Source: Polytrichum commune (Eukaryota; Streptophyta; Polytrichopsida; Polytrichales; Polytrichaceae). From it: a DNA stretch of 64,000 nucleotides. Under the pieces are notes generated by a model. It was not told the DNA's origin, did not search any database, and was given only the letters and a program-made list of their open reading frames with translations. The stretch lies in the NCBI GenBank assembly GCA_950295325.1, contig OX485807.1:24399666-24463665 (forward strand), read 5' to 3'. Below, in pieces: positions 56,062 to 64,000 of this stretch. Made by a program: the position numbers and the translations under genes. Position 1 is the stretch's first letter; each line of letters starts with the position of its first letter.

Positions 56062-56961
56062 TCTAAGGGCAAGGCCAGTGGCCCTGCATCTGCATCCGCA
56101 TCCCCGCTTTATCATCCGGGATGCGGATGCAGATGCAGGGCCACTGCCCAGTCTTCCCTGTAAACACTATTCTTGGATGAATTTTTTTGCAGCATCTAGA
56201 GCAGACCCTGCATAACGGCAAGTTATGCAGGGACTCTGCTATAGTTATATAAAGCATGCAGACCCTGTCTTTATCCTACAAGACAATAAGTACCTGCCGG
56301 TACATGGGTAAAATATGACGCACCTGCTGGCACATGGGTAACCGCATGAGAAATAACCACATGAGAGTTGGGGTAAATCTGGGGGAATTGTTGAGCTGGG
56401 TTACTTACTTGAAAATTAGTTTGAGAAATAACCGCATGAGAAATAACCACATGAGAGTTGGGGTAAATCTGGGGGAATTGTTGAGCTGGGTTACTTACTT
56501 GAAAATTAGTTCAAGAAATAACCACATGAGAAATAACCACATGAGAGTTGGGGTAAATTTGGGGGAATTGTTGAGCTGGGCTACTTACTTGAAAATTAGT
56601 TCGAGCAATAACCACATGAGAGTTAGGGTAAATCTGGGGGAATTCTTGAGCTGGGTTACTTACTTGAGAATGAGTTTGAGAAATAACCACATGAGAAATA
56701 ACCACATGACAATTAGGGTAAATCTGGGGAAATTCGTCAGCTCACTTACTTACTTGCAAATGAGTTCGAGAAATAACGGGTTGGAGTTCATGACTTCAGA
56801 AACCTACCGATCATTATAGAGGAACTTCTGAAGTTAGTGAAAAAAAAGCGATGCAGGATGAGTGGCACGTATGCCTGGGTCTGCATCTGCATTCTGGACG
56901 GAGGCCACTTTTCATTGCCGGATGCAGGTGCAGATCCAGGAACGAGTGGGCTTGCTCTAAG
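56062..56961. mobile_element. 888-bp TIR element with internal tandem repeat
   Basis: Imperfect inverted ends start GGCAAGGCCAGTGG (56068) and GCAAGCCCACTCG (inverse, ending 56955) and continue into CTGCATC-rich arms. TCTAAG flanks both sides. At 56071-56150 one arm folds on itself (CAGTGGCCCTGCATCTGCAT against its exact complement). The class is not clear. Confidence 0.65.
56334..56785. repeat. 75-95-bp tandem repeat
   Basis: Five units with AAATAACCACATGAGAGTT, GGGGTAAATCTGGGGGAATT and GAGCTGGGTTACTTACTTGA, ending in a GTTCGAGAAATAACG word. A repetitive frame (56334-56819) results from the unit structure. Confidence 0.9.
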
Positions 56962-57925
56962 TCCATAACGGTTAAACGGGACCAACAGCGGAAGTATTTT
57001 GTAAAATGTATAGAAAGCGAAGTGTGTCCACGAGAGCTTGACCCGGCCGGAAAACCGACGAGATGGGAGGGTGGTAATTAAGTGACAGCGGATCCTGTAG
57101 GGCCGACACGGGCTTTGTCCGCTTTCTCCACAATAGATGAGATATTTTGTAAACAGACAAGGGAAGTGGGCACTTGGCCAACAAAACAGACCGAATTCTT
57201 TTTCATCAAAGCCGACGGGAATGATTTTATGGCAATCATTACATAAATCACCAAAGTTATTATCAGCTCTACCCGACGTCTTTTAATAACCAACACAAGA
57301 TTCGTGGGTCCTAGCTCCCTTGCCTCGCCTCCTCTCCTCTCCTGCTCGTTAGTAAACATTCGGTTCCTGTTGGATGCCATTTTCAAGCAAGTTCAGATGC
57401 TTCCAATGTCCGCATTTCCTTCCGTACTCGGGAGGCGCGTATTAACTGAACATGTTACACATGCACACTATAAATATCAGCCTAGTCTTGGATGGAGGAT
57501 AGGGAGGGAGGGAGGGAGGGAGGGAGGGAACACGCGAGCCTTCTATGCAAGCAGCAGTTCTGCAGTACTTGTACCAGCTCCCTCCTTTTCCTCCCTAGCT
57601 CGTTGTGCTTCAAAATACATACAGTCGTGTCACTTTTTATGCCAACACCGTGGCCATGTGTCGGGAGAGCGAGGCAACTATCGCATGCGAGCATATTATC
57701 TCTTGTTCTGTCCAATATAAAACAAACCCATCACAGCAGTATGCACTCCCGAGCTCATTATTCATGTTTTATTTGGCATTGACATTCGTTTTGAAGACCT
57801 GGAAGTAGTCTAGTTCACTGTCCACGTCATTTAAGCATATAGTATAGTCAGTGTCTAGTATAGGTTAACAGCTTATAGGGACTCGGGTTGGATGGATGAG
57901 AACGTTAAAATTCTTACATAATTAA
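56962..57925. other. unassigned region with (GGGA)n microsatellite
   Basis: A GGGA run at 57503-57530. A CTATAAATA TATA-like sequence at about 57468 and a CCTCTCCTCTCC-rich leader-like stretch near 57330 give a promoter-like texture. No protein with a known domain follows on either strand. The frames 57078-57386 (minus) and 57304-57720 (plus) overlap and cannot both be real. Confidence 0.35.
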
Positions 57926-57928
57926 AAA

Positions 57929-58105
57929 ATCAAGGGCCTAAATGACACGGTCGAAAATAACCAAAAGGAGTTGGAGTCATTTGGATTGGTTCGCAAGGGA
58001 CACATTGGTGTCAAAATAACCCTAATTTGTCCCTTGTGAGCCGGTCCAAATGACTTCAACTCGTTTTGGCCATTTTTTTACTATATCATTTACACCCATG
58101 TTTCT
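57929..58105. mobile_element. foldback MITE
   Basis: An imperfect inverted repeat of about 75 bp per arm. CCTAAATGACACGGT and AGTCATTTGGATTGGTTCGC on the left pair with GACTTCAACTCG and GTAAATGATATAGT (inverted) on the right, around a short AT-rich loop. No duplication was identified. Confidence 0.65.
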
Positions 58106-60250
58106 TGTGATGGAGGTACGTTGTAGTTAGTTTTTTGCTATGGCTGAACAATAAAACCCAGGGTATAGACTCTCAGGGAAGGCTTTACTAGTGTCTATTA
58201 CATGCATTTGTCACATTATAGTTCATTAATCAGACAATAGGGATGCTATCTTCACTCTAAAACATGATTGGTATGTCTTTTACTCTCCTTTTCTCTCTTG
58301 GTTTCCCTCTCAATCTTTCTCAGTCAGTAGGGTATGTGTGTCAGTAAGTTGTAGTTTCCATCTCGCCATGAGATTGTATAACAATAGTCTTTCGAGAACA
58401 ATAGTCTTTGAGTATCACAATTGTCTTTGGTAACCATTGGCCAATGCATCTTCAATTCAAAACAACTCCTTCATTATTTGGTCAATGTTAATTCCAATAC
58501 AAGACAATTGTTTATTTACTAATTCCAGATTTAATCATTACTCACAACTTATGCAACTAACAAGGTCAACAATCAACTATAGTTTCGGTCGCCCTGCACA
58601 ACCTGCAACAACAACAACCAAGGTAACACACAAGACAATAGTTGATCGGGTTAGCTTGTCCTTTTATACTCAAAGATCGGGTCTCTAGACTAAATTCCAA
58701 TTCACCACTTAATTAAGATTAGAATAACTTATGCCTAGGTATCATTTATAATCCAAAGTCATTCTATCTTATGTTCGTTTAATCCCTCTCACAATCCTCA
58801 CTTCTTACTCTAATCAACTGATCAAAAGCGATTTCTCATCACTTCAGTTGGTTGAGATCATCTCTTAAATTCCATTCTTCCTAATTACAAACCTATCAGC
58901 CTAAATTCAAGATTCAACTATGAACTCGGTTGGCTGGACTATCAGCTCCTCTATGCTCTGCCTCTCACAGGCTTCAACAATAATCATGCCAATTAATGGT
59001 CTGGCCTCTGGCTTTACAATTCCCTCTCAGTGCCCGTCTCAGGCCTTAACAATTGTCCATAGTTTAACTCTCGGGCTGACAATTGGCCTTCTGCCTTACT
59101 CTCTCAGCCTATAGTAGGTAGCACTATAGCCCATGGTTTCACTCTCACCTAACTCTCGGCCTTACTGATTCCCCCCTCTCTTAGGGTTGGTTATGTTGTC
59201 GCTCAACAATGTTCTTCATTCAATAATTATCTCACCAGACAATGGTTCTATTCTCTCCCTCTCTGTTGCTCATGATAACTCCCCTTAAGGCGCTGACATG
59301 AGAGAATTCCACTACAATCCTTTCCTACGTGGAGGTTGTTATATTACTTGTTGCGTCAATGACTTTTATCTCTCTGTATGTACTTCTCTCAGACTCGGAA
59401 CTTGGAGAGGTTCCTATTCCATAGACGATAGTTTCACCAAACTCAATCTCCTTCTGACTATAGTCTATGTCCTTCCAATTAACTCTCAGATTCTTTATAC
59501 ATTCTTGATCGCTCGACTCTCATACATTTCCACATCTCTTACTCCTCTTTTGGGCTCACAACTCTCTCAATTTGAGGTAAATCGACTCACTCTCTCTCTG
59601 AGTATCACATTACTCTCCGCACGTAGAACTTACTTGATTCCATTCACAGTTTAGGTCTCAACCAGTTGCAATTACAATACTAACAATAGTCTTTCACTTC
59701 TCATTCAATCGACCTCTTCAGATACACACTCTGACTCGCTCGACTACACTCCCGATCTCTCGCACAATCAATAACGACTTCAACAATAGTCAATAGTTCA
59801 CAATCCACATCAATTCTTTGAAACCAAACAATAGTTCGACCCACTCCGGTCATACGATAACTCAAAATCCAAATAACAATAAGCTTCAATAGAAAGCAGT
59901 GTCCCGCAATCACTGCGGCGATCACTAAGTTTACTTAGAAGATAGTTTAACAATTTCCTCTCACAATCTTTGTGATGAGGGAGACAAGCCTATGGTTTAA
60001 CGTTTCGCTCAACTATAATCAGAGAATGCTTGGCTTCCTCCTCCTTGCCAGCCCTCTTAGCTCGGCAGTGAAGAAGACGATAGTTACAATAACTACCTAA
60101 GGGCACCTAAGCCCGTGCCTATGGTTATAACTAACTTCCTAGCCTATGGTTCAACTACTTTCATCCATTTGGATGCTCTTTCATCCTTATATTAACTATT
60201 TGTCCATAGTTTCACTAATTGACCAAAAATTTGGCTCACATACGCTCATA
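58106..60250. repeat. block with dispersed ACAATAGTC / CTATAGTTTCA words
   Basis: From about 58330 to 60230 the words ACAATAGT, AACTATAG, CTATGGTT and CTCTCA recur dozens of times in both orientations without a fixed period. No coding region is credible. Confidence 0.4.
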
Positions 60251-63200
60251 TGCAAAATTGTTTACTCTCTTCATGTGGAGTTGGGGTGGGGGGGGGGCAA
60301 AAACAAACCAATTTGTTATAAATAATTATAGTTATCTAGATACTATTGTTAACTTTTTTATCTTTCAACATTAGATATCATTGTAAGTTTGATGAAAAGT
60401 AACACATCTTGAATATTAAATGTGCTAGTTCAACATGTCCAATCTACTGAACCTCATATATATTATAAAAAAATTACATGTAACATCTTGACCAAGAGAG
60501 ATACAATAAAAGCACGCCCCTCCCGATTCCTTTCAATTGGGTTTCACTACATTGATTATCCCGATTAGTGCGTGTTAGTATTTGAAGCTATGTAATGCTA
60601 TAACTAGTTAACAAGAATGTAATATTTTATCAAGCTCAAAGTCAATCATGTTCTATAATGTGCGAACAACCTATTGAACTTTCATTAGTAAAAATTAAAC
60701 TCGAGAGTAAGACATCATTGCACTGCATAACTCTGAATAGTAGCACGTACTAATTGGGATGATCAATGTAGACGAATTGAAGTAAACTAACCCGGACTTC
60801 AGGTCGATGTGTCTTACAATATGAATATCCGATCTATACAACAGTTCTATGCGTTTTCACCCTCCCACACGAAAGAGGACAAGCCGGACTTTCGACACAT
60901 GCTCGCAAGTAAGTAGGTTTAAACGAATGTATGGCAAGTATTGAAATTGGCACCAAATCCTTGTCGGTTATTGTTCTGGTTCTTTAAATTTGTAAATGTG
61001 GTTTTCAAAATGCAGTCAAATAACCTTTTTTTAAACCATTGGTTCTTTCATGGAAACCACCGGATCTTTGAATTTTTTTAAAAATAACCATGACAATAGG
61101 TTCTTTGTAAGAACTCTCATACCTTGAAACTATAGATTCTTTGCTTCTAATTTGTCTTTGAAAACCGGGACTGGAGGTTACTAACAAAATCAATTACTTG
61201 CCTAACAATGGTTTGAAGTTGGGAGATCATGAAAGTGGACATTGAACTGCACCATCAGACCATCCCCTTTGGACATTGATAACAAGTTATTTCAACCCCC
61301 TTAATTACCTTGTATTCTCTGATTATAATTAGTATTACTTAATATGGTCATTACATCATAGTATACTGACTTACCTAAGTTGTTGTGTACACTAAAAGGA
61401 TTAATTTATGTAGGTTGAAAATTAGTGTTAGACATCTATTTTAGATAAAAGTAAAGAAGAAATATTATTTGACTACATTGTTTATGGTATCTAGTGTCAC
61501 ATGCGTAATAGTGTTACTCAACCTATTTCTAGGCATATGCTAAGCTACAATACTGATCAACAACTTCATCATTAGTGTCACTGCTTGACACTTGGCGTTC
61601 AAGTGCACTTGTTGATATCTTCGCATGTATTCAAGAGTGTATCCCCATGTTACACAATTGGCTACAAGTTGACTAAAAGCATACACAAAAATAACACTTG
61701 GCATTAGTAAGGTCAAGAATATCTTCCTCTTACATATTAAAATGTAAATACACAACACTTGCCATTGGTATGCTCAAGAATATCTTCTTCTTGCATACTA
61801 AAATGCAAAACTATCACATCAAGTATCCCAGTGTACCAAGCTAAATGTCATGATGTAAATAATAATTTCAAATAAAAAATTCACTTATGTGATTGAATAG
61901 TATCAGGTTGGCCTTTAGTGCATGTGATACTTTGAAACCTTAGGCATCTAATTTAGGCCTTCAAAAGGTCATACTGTGAGAAATAACAATCCTATTTTAC
62001 AATATGTGGGCCCTCAAGTCTAGTGTAAAGTGAAAACAAACCATGTTGAGGGACCGCAACGTAGTTTATGAAGTCATCGACACCCCATTACGTTAGTCCT
62101 AATATTTATGTAACTTCTTGTCGTGTTGTACTTGTAATCTAGGGCTTTTCAAATATCTTTCCTTTCAGCTTCTATCTTCCTCTTCGTAGTGAGCAATGAA
62201 GACCACCATGGATCAATATAAGAGCAGAGGAAGGATTCTTATTTTGGTTATTGTGAGTTTAGTTCGTAGAATAAATTTGTTTTGCAAAGTTCAAATACAC
62301 ATACAATTTTTAAAACCTCCTATAGTTTACCACCAAAAGGGCATGCGTTTGAAAAGGATCAGAATATATGCTCATAATTTGTTAATTAATCTAAGTGCAA
62401 TAATCAACACAAGTGAGGGGTAGCTACATGATCATTTCACAAGAACGTAATCTTCACTTTGAAAATGTATGAGATATGCACAAGAGCTTCAAAAAATCAT
62501 GAGGGAAATTCTGATGGCTTTGATTGGGGGTTTGCAAATCATCTTACAATAAGTATGTATGTTATAGCCTAAGACAAGTGAGTGCAAAGAAGATAGTTGA
62601 AGTGTTTATCCATTGTAGGCCCATTTACCTCATAAGGAGTGGTAATAGAAGTCGGTTGAAAGAATATAAAGTGACACTAAACACCATGAACAGTGTAGTG
62701 GTGTGGGCAATACTCCAAAGTAAACATCTTTTCAAAATGGCATTGAAGCTCGTTGTGACTCGTCGTAACACACTCATCATCCAATCCATGAAATTTGACC
62801 ACCTCTAAAATAGGCATATAAACTCCAACTCCGGTGATTCAACTTGACCTCAACCTGACCTATCATACTCAACTTGACCCACTCTTTAAAAAAGTGGAGG
62901 ATGGGCGACCATGCACCCTCATATGTGAACACCTACTTTCCTAGCCTAGCAAGTCAAATGTTTTTAACTCTAAAAAAATCATAATTTGGATAATGCTCAA
63001 AAATGACAAAGTGATTAGTGGAAATGATTACATAATAAGTGGCCACATTCAATTTGAATGTGGAAGATACTTGGGCTGGCATGGTCACATGGCAAGCCAT
63101 CTACATAATGTTATGAAAACCTTTGAACAAAGTAAAAGAATTGAAGTGTGCATATATTGTCTTGATTGAATTCTTAATCATTCAAACTCACTTTAGACTC

Positions 63201-63300
63201 TCCCACATTGGTGGTGAGAGTGTGTGAAGCACAAGACCACTTAATGAGGGCGGCTATTATAAAAGAGAGTTGGTAACCGGGCCACTCTTAGTTCAAGGTC
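60251..63300. other. unassigned, AT-rich
   Basis: A G10 run lies near 60289. Short frames (61193-61005 minus, 61758-61540 minus, 62196-62423 plus, 62524-62808 plus) show no known domain. 61690-61800 contains a local direct repeat around CAAGAATATCTTCYTCTTRCATA. Confidence 0.4.
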
Positions 63301-63330
63301 ATGGGAATATTATGGTAACCCTCACTTAGA

Positions 63331-63480
63331 ATGAGGGGCGGTTTACACCATAGACCATGAACTCGTCCCACGGAAGATGCCTTATTCCGCGGTACGAGTT
63401 CATGGTCTACATTTCATGGTCCGAGTTCTTAAAAAATTGATTTACAAAGCCGTTGGGCCCCTCACTAGGTGTAAACCGAA
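63331..63480. mobile_element. foldback element
   Basis: TAGACCATGAACTCGT...CCACGGAA at 63350-63376 pairs with TTCCGCGG-TACGAGTTCATGGTCTA at 63385-63410. Outside it, CGGTTTACACC pairs with GGTGTAAACCG (63467-63478). The shape is that of a small MITE. No target duplication is clear. Confidence 0.55.
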
Positions 63481-64000
63481 TGTGGACCAAGAGGAATGAC
63501 CATGCGGCAAGAAGTGGATGCGCTGATTTTTTTAATATAAGCCCAAAAAGGGCAGTTTTGGGAAAAAATGAAGTTTGACCATTTTGTTGACTTCAATTTG
63601 CCTTCATTTGCCTACACATGCCTTCACTTATCTTGTCACTTAGTTTTTTCTTCTTTTCGCCTTAAAATTTGATCATTCTCTTGTCATCTCTTGGGCTTCA
63701 ACTGTCTTCACTTCTTGTTAAATGTGTTGAAGATGTGGCTTGCAAATCTTCTCACAACAATTTTTACAAAAAAAAAATGAGCAATTCAATTTGTACATGT
63801 TCAATGTAATGTACATGTGACATGTACCTTGTGTTGTCACTACACTAAATAGGATATTTAGTGTTTGATTATATCTAATGTTGTTACCACCCAACCTTGC
63901 TCAACACTAAATTTCAATTCTTTGATAATTAATGTTAGAAGATTTCCCATTGTGCTTATTTTGACCACCCTGATCTACAGTCACTAAACAACTACGTATT
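63481..64000. other. unassigned end of window
   Basis: No gene recognised. TGTACATGT-like words repeat near 63795-63825. Confidence 0.4.

Noticed and set aside
57078-57808. Overlapping frames of 66-138 codons as host genes
   Set aside because: They lie on opposite strands over the same bases, cross a GGGA microsatellite, and have no known motif.
1-64000. tRNA and rRNA genes
   Set aside because: No clear A/B-box plus cloverleaf or rRNA core sequence was seen by eye; a tRNAscan-type run would be decisive.

Overview
This window is transposon-dominated nuclear DNA from a plant. The evidence is 5-bp-TSD LTRs with plant-type poly(A) regions, hAT, CACTA-like, MULE and Stowaway-type DNA elements, CCCTAAA telomere-like motifs, and nonsense changes in CG and CAG context as expected from plant DNA methylation. 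No bacterial-style genes, CRISPR array, rRNA or clear tRNA was seen, and I recognise no ordinary host gene. A large genome of a seed-free plant (fern, lycophyte or bryophyte) is my guess and is not proven. Layout: 1-687 is a 178-bp satellite. 1277-6142 is a minus-strand solo LTR (family A) with a plus-strand family-A LTR (2221-3801) nested inside it, plus other foreign DNA. 6.7-11.9 kb is a CACTA-like element with AGTCAT subterminal motifs; it ends inside the tail of a decayed minus-strand MULE-like transposase gene (11.9-14.6 kb). 14.6-19.7 kb holds tandem repeats and short-hairpin repeats. 19731-38859 appears to be one further family-A LTR split by a 16.6-kb hAT element (20282-36890, terminal inverted repeats, 8-bp target duplication GGGGTTGA). 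A second LTR family (B) contributes two solo LTRs in opposite orientation, at 34211-35183 and 37322-38300. 39.6-50.9 kb holds four more family-A solo LTRs. Two of them are inserted in a decayed minus-strand Ty3/gypsy polyprotein that carries gag zinc knuckles, a protease, a cytosine C5-methyltransferase remnant, an integrase and a terminal PHD finger. 52.5-53.9 kb is a decayed LINE. 53.9-58.1 kb holds MITE-like elements, including a Stowaway. The rest is mostly unassigned. The most notable object is the giant hAT element. Besides its BED/hAT transposase gene (one in-frame stop) it carries three genes unrelated to transposition as usually known: a coiled-coil protein of unknown family (two amber stops), an intact 184-residue protein, and a protein kinase with its catalytic motifs present (one frameshift, then split by an LTR). 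Several of these genes have visible TATA boxes, and GC-rich CCGTCCGC arrays lie upstream of three of them. The second notable object is the gypsy element, which combines a DNA-methyltransferase fold and a chromatin-reader finger. The third is LTR family A: seven copies share their ends and a covarying hairpin before the poly(A) signal, but several have completely different internal tandem repeats at the same place.
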